From Burkholderia sp. BCC0506 (GTDB lineage: Bacteria > Pseudomonadota > Gammaproteobacteria > Burkholderiales > Burkholderiaceae), in the NCBI RefSeq assembly GCF_902833145.1, contig NZ_CADFEN010000008.1, forward strand, positions 186,001-250,000: a stretch of 64,000 bases of DNA. Reading direction: 5' to 3'. Of this stretch, positions 44,434 through 53,740 are shown in pieces (positions within the stretch are counted from its first letter, which is position 1; each line of letters opens with the position of its first letter). Made by a program: the position numbers and the translations under genes. The notes under the pieces were generated by a model. The model did no database searches. It was not told the DNA's origin and saw nothing but the letters and a program-made list of their open reading frames with translations.

Positions 44434-45064
44434 TTTTTGACTCTCTCGCTATTGTCAACCGCCTGGTCCTTCGTTGATTGTCGACGCTTTTTGTGCCGAT
44501 GTCGAATGACAGAAACTGGCCGAAATGAAGCGGACACCACCTTACGAACCTCGGACGTCGACGCGAGGCAAAAAATCCGCGCCTTCCGAAAAAACGCTCC
44601 GAAGCCACATTTCCCTGGGTAACCATCGCACAGCATTCGGAATGATCGAGCGCCGATAATGTAGCCAGTGCGGCATCAAGCAACGTTCCGGCTGTGCCTG
44701 ACTTTTGATTGGCGGGAACTGTGGCTACGACAGCTATTACCGGGCATCCATAAGGCTGATAGTCGCATACAAGGCAAGCCGACTGGAGACCGTCCGTCTG
44801 CTCAACTATCCACGATGCGTCGGAGATCCATTCTCCATACCGTCCACCAAGGATCGCCTTTGCCTTTAACACATACTGAGTTTCGGTCTGCCCGGCATCG
44901 TCGATCGTTCCATGAAAGGCCGCGAAGAAAAGCTGCCCGAGCGCCGGTACGTCACCAGGCTGTACGTGGCGGACACTGGCCGACAACGCAACAGGCGGAT
45001 GGCGGCAGTCGGACAGCGTACGCTTCCAAAGTTGCGCGCTACGCTCGCGGGTCGAGCCTGGCAT
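44363..45064 (-). CDS. GNAT-family acetyltransferase with an unusual C-terminal tail
   Basis: A 233-residue protein with a GNAT core: SVRHVQPGDVPALGQLFFAAF, VIAVVATVPANQKSGTAGTLLDAAL (acetyl-CoA loop) and NVASERFFGRRGFFASR (last helix-strand). About 60 residues continue beyond the fold without recognisable pattern (CPLHFGQFLSFDIGTKS to the end), and this tail overlaps the start of the Imm50-like gene by 71 nt. The tail may be a readthrough after loss of the original stop. ATG at 45064; a GTG precedes it. Part of the low-GC island. Confidence 0.65.
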   Translation of the reverse strand: MPGSTRERSAQLWKRTLSDCRHPPVALSASVRHVQPGDVPALGQLFFAAFHGTIDDAGQTETQYVLKAKAILGGRYGEWISDASWIVEQTDGLQSACLVCDYQPYGCPVIAVVATVPANQKSGTAGTLLDAALATLSALDHSECCAMVTQGNVASERFFGRRGFFASRRRPRFVRWCPLHFGQFLSFDIGTKSVDNQRRTRRLTIARESKNAASVKLRQDVQVRSAERTPLAL

Positions 45065-45199
45065 CACGGGGCCCTTTACATGAGAAGGTTACTTTGACGA
45101 CTCGCAGATTGTCGACGATGTAGACGCCGTCGTCGACTGTCTCTTCATGGCCGACAGCAGTCATTCGAATGCGACACCATGTGCACCCAATTCCATCGA

Positions 45200-45754
45200 C
45201 TATTCCGCCGAGCTAGAGCCGCAAGGGACTCCTCGTAACCGGAGCTTTCGGCAAATCGTGTCCAGCCGAGCGTCGTTGTCTCTGGAGCCGACAAAATAGC
45301 GCTCGTTCTGCAGTGCGTCCAATCCAGACTGGAACGCGAACACTGGAGAGTCTTCGTTTCTCACCGACCCCTCAAGGTAGTAACTGTATTTGCCCTCCCG
45401 GTCCTCGAGCGAATAGACACACTCGAGGCTATTTAGCCAATCGCCAAAAGCCAGACAGACGCGATGAAGTTCGGGGTACCTTCTTCGAAGCCCGCTCGTC
45501 AGAAAGTGCACTTCGCCTACCGTCCATAGCGATGCGTGAGTGGTACGAGGAGGCACAACCGTTACTATCGGAGATGCCAGAGCATCGACCGTCTTACCGT
45601 CTTCCTCATAGTTCAGCGGCCCCAAGTGCGCGAAATACAAGACGATTTGCCGCTCGCCCACCACTTCACAAGGCGGCTCTTTTAGCTGACGAAACCAGGC
45701 CAACACAACCTCACTTTGGGCTGGGTCTGAAAGAAAGCGATAAGACGTTCCCAT
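45200..45754 (-). CDS. Hypothetical protein of the low-GC island
   Basis: A 184-residue soluble protein: MGTSYRFLSDPAQSEVVLAWFRQL, then LWTVGEVHFLTSGLRRRYPEL, YYLEGSVRNEDSPVFAFQSG and LRLRGVPCGSSSAE. Conserved-looking Trp, His and Leu-Arg-Gly motifs suggest a real family, unrecognised here. The gene lies about 135 bp upstream of the GNAT gene on the same strand and its composition is lower in GC. It may be another effector-associated or immunity gene; that is only inferred from the neighbourhood. Confidence 0.6.
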   Translation of the reverse strand: MGTSYRFLSDPAQSEVVLAWFRQLKEPPCEVVGERQIVLYFAHLGPLNYEEDGKTVDALASPIVTVVPPRTTHASLWTVGEVHFLTSGLRRRYPELHRVCLAFGDWLNSLECVYSLEDREGKYSYYLEGSVRNEDSPVFAFQSGLDALQNERYFVGSRDNDARLDTICRKLRLRGVPCGSSSAE

Positions 45755-45892
45755 GAGCGAATACCAAAGAAGGGGCCGTTGATGATACTCGTTGTAAAAC
45801 CGACCGAGTGGCGGCTTTTGGCCGAAAGGTGCCGATCGCCCCCGCACTCCCCGGCAACTCCGGATGAATCTGTTTGATCGGCATGCGTATCG

Positions 45893-46687
45893 CTACAGCC
45901 CGAGCGCCCCCGCCGCAAGCATCGCAACCTCCAGCCGCGTATCCGCCGGCAGCTCGTCTTCCATCAACCACACGGCCGACAGCCCAGCCCACGCGAGTAT
46001 CCACTGCAGCAATCGCCGTCGATCGAGCTGTGCGGCATCGGCCACGACCGCGACGCGCCGCTCGAAGCGCACGGGATCGACCGCGATGTCGTGTGCGGGA
46101 TTGCAGAACAGGTTCGCGTAGTCGAAGGTGCGTTCGCCGCGCAGCCCTTTCGGGTCGATCGCGCGCCAGCCTCGATCGCCGAAATGAAGGATGTTGCCGT
46201 GATGGATGTCGCCGTGCAGCACCACTTCGGCGACCGAAGGGCCGCCCAACAACTGACGGGCGATCGTTGCCGAGCGGCGCAGCGTGTCGTTGTCAGCGTC
46301 GTTCGACAGCAGTGCGTAGAACCAGTCGTGCAGCGGCACGACCGGTGGCAGCCGCGGCGCACGATGCGCATGCAGCCGCGCGACGACGTCGCAGGCGATG
46401 CGCATCGTGTCGTCGTCGTGGCCCGCCGCCGACAACGCGGCGAGCGTGGGCGCCGGCTGCGCGCGATCGAGCAGGATCGCGTCGCCGTCGTGCTGCCACA
46501 CCTGCGCGGCGCCTTGCCCGTTCCACCAGGCCATCACCGCATTGCCGCGCCGCTCTTCGTCGCATGTGGCGACTTTCAGCATCGCAGGTCGCGCGTGCCA
46601 GACGACCGGCAACAGGCCGCCGCTCGCGGTCAGGATTGGGCCGCCGTCAGGAACGAGGCCCCACAGGTCGAGGTATCGATCGAACAT
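45893..46687 (-). CDS. APH(6)/hydroxyurea phosphotransferase-like kinase
   Basis: A 264-residue antibiotic-phosphotransferase-fold protein. LHGDIHHGN (His158, catalytic Asp160, Asn165) and AIDPKGLRGE (metal Asp) are typical of the PF04655 APH(6)/hydroxyurea kinases. Chromosomal homologues are common in Burkholderia and often have no resistance role. ATG at 46687 (MFDRYLDLWG) chosen; the upstream frame to 46912 is noncoding. It borders the low-GC island but has normal composition. Confidence 0.85.
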   Translation of the reverse strand: MFDRYLDLWGLVPDGGPILTASGGLLPVVWHARPAMLKVATCDEERRGNAVMAWWNGQGAAQVWQHDGDAILLDRAQPAPTLAALSAAGHDDDTMRIACDVVARLHAHRAPRLPPVVPLHDWFYALLSNDADNDTLRRSATIARQLLGGPSVAEVVLHGDIHHGNILHFGDRGWRAIDPKGLRGERTFDYANLFCNPAHDIAVDPVRFERRVAVVADAAQLDRRRLLQWILAWAGLSAVWLMEDELPADTRLEVAMLAAGALGL

Positions 46688-46929
46688 CCGAAGATGGTAC
46701 AAGCGAACCGGCTCGCGTGCCCGGCGCGCCCGGCCGCGACGACACGCCGCAGATCCTCGTACGTGGCGCGAGCAGCCCCCGAAGCGATTTCCTAAATAAA
46801 ATTTAGCCAACCAAACTTTGGCTAAAGAATGTTCCGGTTTCGCGCCATCCCTTCGACAATGCGCGCCTTTCGTGACCGATCGGTGCCTGTCGCGCGCCGG
46901 CCGTCGCGGCACTGAAGAAGGAGCCCGAC

Positions 46930-49065
46930 ATGACCGACCCTACCGCCAACCCGCCGCCGCCCGCGCCGCCATCCGCCCCGCCGCGTCGCCGCCGCGTCTG
47001 GCGCACGCTCGCGGGCGCGCTGCTCGGCCTGACGCTCGCGTGCGCCGGCATCGGCGCCTGGACGATCGATCGCATCTGGACGCAGTTGCCGTCCGTCGAA
47101 CATCTGGCCGTCTATCGTCCCGCGCTGCCGCTGCGGATCTTTTCGCGCGACGGCGACCTGCTGGCCGAATACGGCGTCGAGCGGCGCGAGTTCGTACCGC
47201 TCGAACGCATCCCGCCGCTGATGCGGCACGCGCTGCTCGCGGCCGAGGATGCGAAGTTCTACGAGCACGGCCCGGTCGATATCGGCGGCCTCGCGCGCGC
47301 GACGTTCGCGAACGTGGTGACGGGGCAGCCGGGGCAGGGCGGCAGCACGATCACGATGCAGGTCGCGCGCAACTTCTACCTGACGCGCGACAAGGTGCTG
47401 AGCCGCAAGCTCGCCGAGATCCTGATGGCGGCCAAGCTCGAACGCGCATACAGCAAGGACAAGCTGCTCGAGCTGTACATGAACGAGATCTATCTGGGCG
47501 AGCGCGCGTACGGCTTCGCGGCCGCCGCGCACGTGTACTTCGGCAAGCCGCTCGACGCGCTGAACGCGGGCGAGGCGGCCGTGCTCGCCGGGCTGCCGAA
47601 GGCGCCGTCCGCGTTCAACCCGGTCGTCAACCCGGCGCGCGCGACCGCGCGGCGCAACTACGTGCTCGGCCGGATGCATGCGCTCGGCCAGCTCGACGAC
47701 GCGACGTTTCGCGCGGCTGTTGACGCGCCGATCGCACTGGCGACCACGCCGCCGCCCGGCATCGTCGCGGCGCCGTACGTCGCGGAGCGGGCGCGCCGGA
47801 TGATGGTCGAGCGGTTTCATGACGACGCGTACACGCTCGGCCTCGACGTGGCGACGACGATCTCGATGCGCGACCAGCGCGCGGCCGAAGCCGCGCTGGA
47901 ACGCACGCTGAGCCGCCAGTCGCGCGCGAAGCGCGACACGCGCAACGGGCTCGAAGGCGCGCTCGTGTCGCTCGATGCGGCCACCGGCGACATGCTCGCG
48001 CTGGTCGGCGGCGCGGATTTCAATCGCAACGTGTTCGATCATGCGCTGCAGGCGTATCGCCAGCCGGGGTCGAGCTTCAAGCCGTTCGTCTATTCGGCGG
48101 CGCTGGAGAAGGGCTACTTTCCCGGCGTGCTCGTCGACGATACGCAGCGCACGCTCACGCACGCGGAAACCGGCGCGCGGCCGTGGCGTCCGCGCAATTT
48201 CGGCAATCGCTACGAAGGCTTCATCCCGGTGCGGCGCGGGCTCGTGCGCTCGAAGAACCTGGTCGCGGTCAGCCTGATGCAGGCCACCGACGCGCGCTAC
48301 GTGCAGCAGCACGCGGTGCGTTTCGGCTTCGACGCGCAGCGCAACCCGGCGTCGCTGCCGCTCGCGCTCGGCGCGGGCGCCGTGACGCCGCTGGAGCTCG
48401 CGAGCGCCTACGGCGTGTTCGCGAACGGCGGCACGCGGATGGAGCCGCGCCTGATCCTGTCGGTGAAGCAGCGTCACGGCGGCGCGATGTACGAGGCGAC
48501 CGTGCCGGCGGGCGAGCGGGTCGTGTCGGCGCGCAATGCGTTCGTGATGGACAGCATGCTGCGCGACGTCGTGCGGGCCGGCACCGCGCGCGGCGCGCTC
48601 GCGCTGCGGCGTGACGATGCGGCGGGCAAGACGGGCACGTCGAACGGGTCGAAGGACGTGTGGTTCGCCGGCTATTCGTCGGGCGTCGTCGCGGTCGCGT
48701 GGCTCGGCTACGACACGCCGCGGTCGATGGGGCGCGCGACCGGCGCGACGCTGGCGCTGCCGGTCTGGCTCGACTACATGAAAACGGCCGTCGACGGGCG
48801 CACGCCGGTCGATGCGGCGCCGCCGCAGGACGTCGCGCTCGTCGACGGCGATTTCGTCTACGCCGAATACACGCGCGGCGCGTGCACGGCCGACGTGCCG
48901 GCGTATATCCGCAGCCGTTTCGCATGCGGCGGCGCGGCGGCCCTCGATGCGCCGGATGCGCCCGGTGCGCCGGCCGACCGCGGCAAGCGCGACGAACCGA
49001 TGCCCGCCGCCGTCGATGCGGCCGAGCGCGAACGCGTGCTCGACCTGTTCCGTACCGACGACTGA
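46930..49065 (+). CDS. Bifunctional penicillin-binding protein 1 (transglycosylase-transpeptidase)
   Basis: A 711-residue class A PBP: cytoplasmic Pro/Arg-rich N-terminus, membrane anchor (about 26-46), GT51 domain with Glu106-Asp107 in AAEDAKFYEHG, and a transpeptidase domain with Ser381-x-x-Lys384 (GSSFKP), Ser441-Lys442-Asn443 and Lys567-Thr-Gly. It polymerises and cross-links peptidoglycan in the periplasm. It is shorter than PBP1A of E. coli and lacks the OB domain, a PBP1A-like secondary enzyme. ATG at 46930 after GAAGGAG. Followed closely by the TRIC channel gene. Confidence 0.94.
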   Translation: MTDPTANPPPPAPPSAPPRRRRVWRTLAGALLGLTLACAGIGAWTIDRIWTQLPSVEHLAVYRPALPLRIFSRDGDLLAEYGVERREFVPLERIPPLMRHALLAAEDAKFYEHGPVDIGGLARATFANVVTGQPGQGGSTITMQVARNFYLTRDKVLSRKLAEILMAAKLERAYSKDKLLELYMNEIYLGERAYGFAAAAHVYFGKPLDALNAGEAAVLAGLPKAPSAFNPVVNPARATARRNYVLGRMHALGQLDDATFRAAVDAPIALATTPPPGIVAAPYVAERARRMMVERFHDDAYTLGLDVATTISMRDQRAAEAALERTLSRQSRAKRDTRNGLEGALVSLDAATGDMLALVGGADFNRNVFDHALQAYRQPGSSFKPFVYSAALEKGYFPGVLVDDTQRTLTHAETGARPWRPRNFGNRYEGFIPVRRGLVRSKNLVAVSLMQATDARYVQQHAVRFGFDAQRNPASLPLALGAGAVTPLELASAYGVFANGGTRMEPRLILSVKQRHGGAMYEATVPAGERVVSARNAFVMDSMLRDVVRAGTARGALALRRDDAAGKTGTSNGSKDVWFAGYSSGVVAVAWLGYDTPRSMGRATGATLALPVWLDYMKTAVDGRTPVDAAPPQDVALVDGDFVYAEYTRGACTADVPAYIRSRFACGGAAALDAPDAPGAPADRGKRDEPMPAAVDAAERERVLDLFRTDD

Positions 49066-49073
49066 CGCGCGCG

Positions 49074-49685
49074 ATGCATACGCTCTATCTGATTGCGATC
49101 GTCGCGGAAGCGATGTCGGGGGCGCTGATGGGCATGCGCCGCGGGATGGACCGCTTCGGGCTCGCGCTCGTTGGCGCGGTGACGGCACTCGGCGGCGGCA
49201 CCGTGCGCGACGTGCTGCTCGGCCACTATCCGCTCGGCTGGATCGCGCACCCCGAATACCTGGTGATCACGCTCGTCGCGGCGACCGTCGCGTCGTGGGT
49301 GGCACGGCATGTCGCGCGGATGAAGGCGCTGTTCGTCACCGCCGATGCGATCGGCCTCGCGGCGTTCACGATCATCGGTTGCGACATCGGTGCGTCGACC
49401 GGCACGGCGCCGATCATCGTCGTGCTGGCCGGCGCGATCACGGGCGTGTGCGGCGGGATGCTGCGCGACTTGTTGTGCAACGAGATGCCGTTGATCCTGC
49501 GCGAGGAACTGTATGCGAGCGTCGCGTTCGTCACGGGCGCGCTGTATGTCGGGATGCAGCATCTCGGTATCGACGCGGGATTCGCGACGCTCGTTGCGCT
49601 GGCGGCCGGTTTCTCGATGCGGATGCTCGCCGTGCGGCTCGGCTGGAAGATGCGGACCTTCGGCGCGGCGGACGTCGAGCATTGA
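49074..49685 (+). CDS. TRIC-family (YicG-like) channel/transporter
   Basis: A 203-residue protein with about seven helices in two repeats (AEAMSGALMGMRRGMDRFG and GCDIGASTGTAPIIVVLAGAITGVCGGMLRDLLCNEMP). Conserved Gly/Lys/Arg in GGGTVRDVLLG and GGMLRD fit the bacterial TRIC/UPF0126 family, which forms trimeric K+-permeant channels. Ion and physiological role unproven. ATG at 49074, 8 bp after the PBP stop, so possibly cotranscribed. Confidence 0.92.
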   Translation: MHTLYLIAIVAEAMSGALMGMRRGMDRFGLALVGAVTALGGGTVRDVLLGHYPLGWIAHPEYLVITLVAATVASWVARHVARMKALFVTADAIGLAAFTIIGCDIGASTGTAPIIVVLAGAITGVCGGMLRDLLCNEMPLILREELYASVAFVTGALYVGMQHLGIDAGFATLVALAAGFSMRMLAVRLGWKMRTFGAADVEH

Positions 49686-49731
49686 GCGCCCGCATTCAGT
49701 CAGGCTGCATCAACTGAAAGACGTGCCCGCG

Positions 49732-50568
49732 TTACGCAGGCACCATCACCGGCGGCGTCCCGTCGCCGGTGTCCACCATCTTCACCGCGAATCCATAGCA
49801 GCGCGCGACATGGGCGGGCGTCATTACGTCGCGCGGTGCGCCATGCGCGACGATCGTGCCGTCGGCGAGCATGGCGATCGTATCCGCATGCCGTGCGGCG
49901 AGATTCGGATCGTGGACGATCGCGAGCACGCCGAGCCGCCATTCGCGCGCGACGGCGCGCACGGTATCGAGCAGCCGGTGCTGGTGCGCGAGATCGAGCG
50001 CGGCGGTCGGCTCGTCGAGCAGCAGGTAACGCGGGTCGGTCTCCATCGTGTCGTGGTCCGGCCAAAGCTGCGCGAGGACACGGGCGAACTGCACGCGCGC
50101 GAGCTCGCCGCCCGACAACGTCGTGACGTCGCGGCCGACGAGCGCGTCGGCGCCCGCGCGTTCGAGCGCGCGCCATGCGATGTCGCGATCGCGGTGCGCA
50201 ATGACGTGGCGGGCTCCGCTGCGCCGCGCATGCGGATAGCGGCCGAGCAACACGATTTCGTCGACGCTGAACGGGAAGGCCGGTTGCGCGGCCTGCGGCA
50301 GCACCGCGCGCAGGCATGCGAGCCGCGGCGCGTCGATGCACGCAAGCGGTTCGCCGTTCAGCGTGACGTCGCCCGTCACGCGCACGCCGTTCGGTGCGAC
50401 GCTGCCGGTCAGCTCGCCGGCGAAGGTTTTCAGCAGCGTGCTCTTGCCGGCGCCGTTGCGGCCGAGCAGCGCGGTCACGCGGCCGGGTTCGATCGACAGC
50501 GACAGGTCATGCAGGATCGTGTGATGCCGGCGGGCGACGTCGAGGTGGTGGGCGGTCAGCATGGTCAT
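49732..50568 (-). CDS. hmuV: Haem ABC transporter ATP-binding protein
   Basis: A 278-residue ABC ATPase: Walker [11 protein letters not shown] (Lys42), signature LSGGE and Walker B YLLLDEP followed by AALD. It drives HmuU to pump haem from the periplasm into the cytoplasm. Start at 50568 (MTMLTA); an ATG at 50562 is equally possible and no clear ribosome site is seen. Last gene of the operon, 13 bp after hmuU. Confidence 0.94.
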   Translation of the reverse strand: MTMLTAHHLDVARRHHTILHDLSLSIEPGRVTALLGRNGAGKSTLLKTFAGELTGSVAPNGVRVTGDVTLNGEPLACIDAPRLACLRAVLPQAAQPAFPFSVDEIVLLGRYPHARRSGARHVIAHRDRDIAWRALERAGADALVGRDVTTLSGGELARVQFARVLAQLWPDHDTMETDPRYLLLDEPTAALDLAHQHRLLDTVRAVAREWRLGVLAIVHDPNLAARHADTIAMLADGTIVAHGAPRDVMTPAHVARCYGFAVKMVDTGDGTPPVMVPA

Positions 50569-50581
50569 CGTGAAGAAGGGA

Positions 50582-51670
50582 TCACCCGCCGAGCGCGCCG
50601 CGATTCTTCCACAGCAGCGCGAGGAAGAACGGCGCGCCGAGCAGCGCGGTCAGCACACCGAGCGGAATGTCGGCGGGCGCGGCGAGCGTGCGCGCGGCAA
50701 GATCGGCCGAGAGCGTCAGCAAGGCGCCGAGCAACGCGGCGCCGGGCAGCACGACGCGCTGGTCGGGGCCGCACGCGAGCCGCACGCAATGCGGCGCGAC
50801 GAGCCCGATGAAACCGATGATGCCCGCGCACGACACGAGCGCGCCGACCGCGAGCGCGACCGCGACGAGCACGCGCCGCTTCAGTCGCTGCACGGGCACG
50901 CCGAGATGCAGCGCTTCGGTTTCGCCGAGCTGCAGCGCGTTCAGCGCGTCGCGTTCGCGCGCGAGCAGCGCGCAGCCGATCGCGACGCACGGCGCGACGG
51001 CCGCCAGCGTCGACCATTGCGCGCCGCCGAGACTGCCGAGGCTCCAGAACGTCAGCGAACGCAGTTGCGCGTCGTCGGCGACGAACGTGAGCAGTCCGAT
51101 CGCCGCGCCGACCAGTGCATTGATCGCGATGCCGGCGAGCAACAGCAGCGGTAGCGCGAGCCGGCCGCGCGACGCGGCCAGCCGGTAGACGAGCGCCGCG
51201 ACCGCGAGGCCGCCGGCGAACGCGGCTGCCGGCAGCGCGGCCGCGCTCGCGTGCGCAGCGAAGAGCGCGGGGCCGAGCACGATCAGCGTGGTCGCGCCGA
51301 GCGCGGCGCCGCTCGACACGCCGACGAGCCCCGGATCGGCGAGCGGGTTGCGGAACAGCGCCTGCATCGCGGCGCCGGCCGCGCCGAAGCCGCCGCCGAC
51401 CAGCAGCGCGAGCCCGACGCGCGGCGCACGGATGTCGAGCAGCACCGCGCGCGCCTGCCGCGCGGCGGCGTCGCCGCTCAACGCGGCCCAGGCTTCCGCC
51501 AGCGGAATGCGGTACGCGCCGACGCACAGCGCGACGACGGACATCGCAACCACCAGAACGGCGAGCGCGGCCAGGACGAACGGCGCGAAGCGGCGCGACG
51601 TGCCGAGGCGCGCGGCGCCGGCGCGCGAGGCGGGCGACGGCGCATTGAAGGGCGAAGCATGAGCGGGCAT
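50582..51670 (-). CDS. hmuU: Haem ABC transporter permease
   Basis: A 362-residue FecCD/BtuC-like inner-membrane protein with about nine helices. Family motifs [33 protein letters not shown] and [18 protein letters not shown] (ATPase-coupling loop) are clear. ATG at 51670 is 15 bp after the hmuT stop (51686). Works with HmuT and HmuV. Confidence 0.95.
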   Translation of the reverse strand: MPAHASPFNAPSPASRAGAARLGTSRRFAPFVLAALAVLVVAMSVVALCVGAYRIPLAEAWAALSGDAAARQARAVLLDIRAPRVGLALLVGGGFGAAGAAMQALFRNPLADPGLVGVSSGAALGATTLIVLGPALFAAHASAAALPAAAFAGGLAVAALVYRLAASRGRLALPLLLLAGIAINALVGAAIGLLTFVADDAQLRSLTFWSLGSLGGAQWSTLAAVAPCVAIGCALLARERDALNALQLGETEALHLGVPVQRLKRRVLVAVALAVGALVSCAGIIGFIGLVAPHCVRLACGPDQRVVLPGAALLGALLTLSADLAARTLAAPADIPLGVLTALLGAPFFLALLWKNRGALGG

Positions 51671-51685
51671 CGAGTCGGTCCGGAA

Positions 51686-52603
51686 TCAGGCGAGCGCATC
51701 GGACAGGCGTCGATGCAGGGTCGTGACGGCGAGCGGCAGGCGTGGGCCGAAGCCGAGCAGGAGCAGCGCGTCGAGCGACACGACGCGCCGCGCGCGGCCG
51801 GCCGGCGTCGCGCCGAAACCGGGCGTCGCGAGCAGCGCGGCTTGACCGCCGACGGCCGCGAGCCCTTCGTCGGAAATCAGCACGACGTCGGGTGCGGCCG
51901 CCGCGAGCGCCTCGGTCGTCAGCGGCTTGTAGTGATCGAAGCCCTGCATCGCGTTGCGCGCGCCCGCGTAGCGGATCATCGCGTCGGCGGCCGTGCGCTG
52001 GCCGGCGACGAGCGCCTGGGCGCCGGTATGGTTCAGCACGAACAGCACGCGCGGCGGCTGCGCGCCGCCGGGCACGCGTGCGGCGACCGCGTCGCGCGCG
52101 GCCTGCCAGTCGCGATCGAAACGCTGCAGCAGCGCGGCGCCTGCATCGCGCACGTCGAGCGCCCGCGCGACGCCGGTAATCTTCGCGCGCACCGATTCGA
52201 CGTCGTGGCGCTCGTCGAACGTCGTCACCGCGACGCCGGCGCCTTTCACCTGCGCGATCGCCGTCGGCGGGCCGGCTTCCGCCGAGGCCAGCACGAGATC
52301 GGGCCGCAGCGACAGCAGCCCTTCGGCCGACAGCGCGCGCTGGTAGCCAACCTTCGGCAGGCGCTTCGCGGCGTCGGGATACGTGCAGGTCGTGTCGGCG
52401 CCGACGAGCCGGTAACGCGGCGTCTCGGCACCGCCGAGCGCGAATGCGGTTTCGGCGAGCGCGCCGCCGATCACGATCACGCGCTTCGGGCCGGCCGGCG
52501 CGACCTGGGCGAGCACGCTACCGGGTAGCGCACCCGCGAGCGCACCGGCCGCCACGCCGGCCAGCAGCGTCCGGCGGCGCGGATCGAACGGCCGCGCGCT
52601 CAC
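51686..52603 (-). CDS. hmuT: Haem-binding periplasmic protein
   Basis: A 305-residue BtuF/HmuT-type binding protein: signal with an RRR pair (PRRRTLLAGVAAGALAGALPGSVLA, residues about 8-32, twin-Arg-like), then VIVIGGALAETAFALG, VGYQRALSAEGLLSLRPDLVLAS and GFDHYKPLT. Its start is GTG at 52603, whose GTGA overlaps the hmuS stop, so it is translationally coupled. Delivers haem from the receptor to HmuUV. Confidence 0.93.
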   Translation of the reverse strand: MSARPFDPRRRTLLAGVAAGALAGALPGSVLAQVAPAGPKRVIVIGGALAETAFALGGAETPRYRLVGADTTCTYPDAAKRLPKVGYQRALSAEGLLSLRPDLVLASAEAGPPTAIAQVKGAGVAVTTFDERHDVESVRAKITGVARALDVRDAGAALLQRFDRDWQAARDAVAARVPGGAQPPRVLFVLNHTGAQALVAGQRTAADAMIRYAGARNAMQGFDHYKPLTTEALAAAAPDVVLISDEGLAAVGGQAALLATPGFGATPAGRARRVVSLDALLLLGFGPRLPLAVTTLHRRLSDALA

Positions 52604-53691
52604 CGCGCGGCCCCGCGTGCGGCCGCCGGCAGCGTCGCGACGAGCGAGCGCCAGTCGTCGCGCTCGACCTTGCCGGGCTTGCGCTCGCCGAACAGTAGCG
52701 CGACGTGGTCGCCCTGCCGGTCGAACAGCTCGAGCGACGTGACGATGCCGTCGCTCGTCGGCTTCTTCACGACCCATGCGGCGGCGATCAGGTCTTCGCG
52801 CACATGCAGGTTGAAGCCCGGATCGAGGACGTTGATCCACGCGCCGACCTCGCGCACGTTCGCGACGGGGCCCGTATGGATCTGGATCATCCCCGCGTTG
52901 CCGACGAACACCATGATCGGCTGGCCGCTTTTCGCGGCCCGTTCGAGCACGTGGCGCAACGCATGCGCGGTTTCGACCGGATATGCGTAGTGCGGATCGG
53001 CGAGGCGCAGCGCCTGCATGCGGCTCACGCCGAAGCGCTGCGTGATGCCGAAGAACTGGTGCGTGTCGGTCATCGCGTCCCACGCGGCGCGAAAGCCCGC
53101 GATGTCGATCTCGGTATCGGCGCGCTCGGGCGTTTTGGGCGAAGCGGGCGCGACCTCGAGGCCCGGCTCCTGCGACGGCGCGCGCCAGCGTCCGACGAAC
53201 GCGTCGTACGCGGCGTGATCGCTGTGCGCGCGCAGGTAGACCTTGTGGATCGCATGGCCTTGCGCGTCGAAGAACTGCAGGCTTTTCAGCGGACCGTGCG
53301 CGGTCTCGTCGCGTACCGCGAACGCCGATGCCCAGTGACGATAGAAGATGCGCAGGTCGATGTCGCCGAGCGCGAGGCCGACGGGGCCGTCATGGCTCAT
53401 CTGCGCATATTCGCCATCTTTCTCGTGGACCGCCGTGTCGTTGCGCGTGAGCGCCATCACGCGGCCGAGGCGCGGCATTTCCTCGAACATCGCCGGAAAG
53501 CGCGCGTCGAGCCGCACGACGTGCTCGCCGACGAACGCGGCGAGCGCCTCGCCTTCGCTGACGCCGAGCGCTTGCGCGACGTCGCGGTTGCGCAACTGGC
53601 GCTCGGTCTTGAGCTTGATGAACGCGTCGCGCAGCGCGGCGGCCGCGCGGGCCGGCGTGACCGATTGGCCGGGAAGGGCGGATTGCATCAT
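52600..53691 (-). CDS. hmuS: Haem-degrading/trafficking protein HmuS
   Basis: A 363-residue HmuS/ChuS/HemS-type protein with two ~160-residue repeats (the first with MALTRNDTAVHEKDGEYAQM, the second with IMVFVGNAGMIQIHTGPVANV), each forming a haem-binding beta-sheet half. Family members store, shuttle or degrade haem in the cytoplasm. Downstream of hmuR by 50 bp; its end overlaps hmuT by 4 bp. ATG at 53691, start MMQ. Confidence 0.93.
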   Translation of the reverse strand: MMQSALPGQSVTPARAAAALRDAFIKLKTERQLRNRDVAQALGVSEGEALAAFVGEHVVRLDARFPAMFEEMPRLGRVMALTRNDTAVHEKDGEYAQMSHDGPVGLALGDIDLRIFYRHWASAFAVRDETAHGPLKSLQFFDAQGHAIHKVYLRAHSDHAAYDAFVGRWRAPSQEPGLEVAPASPKTPERADTEIDIAGFRAAWDAMTDTHQFFGITQRFGVSRMQALRLADPHYAYPVETAHALRHVLERAAKSGQPIMVFVGNAGMIQIHTGPVANVREVGAWINVLDPGFNLHVREDLIAAAWVVKKPTSDGIVTSLELFDRQGDHVALLFGERKPGKVERDDWRSLVATLPAAARGAAR

Positions 53692-53740
53692 GTCGGACTC
53701 CTTCGAGTAACGGTTGGGGCGGACGCGCGGGCAGCGCGCA

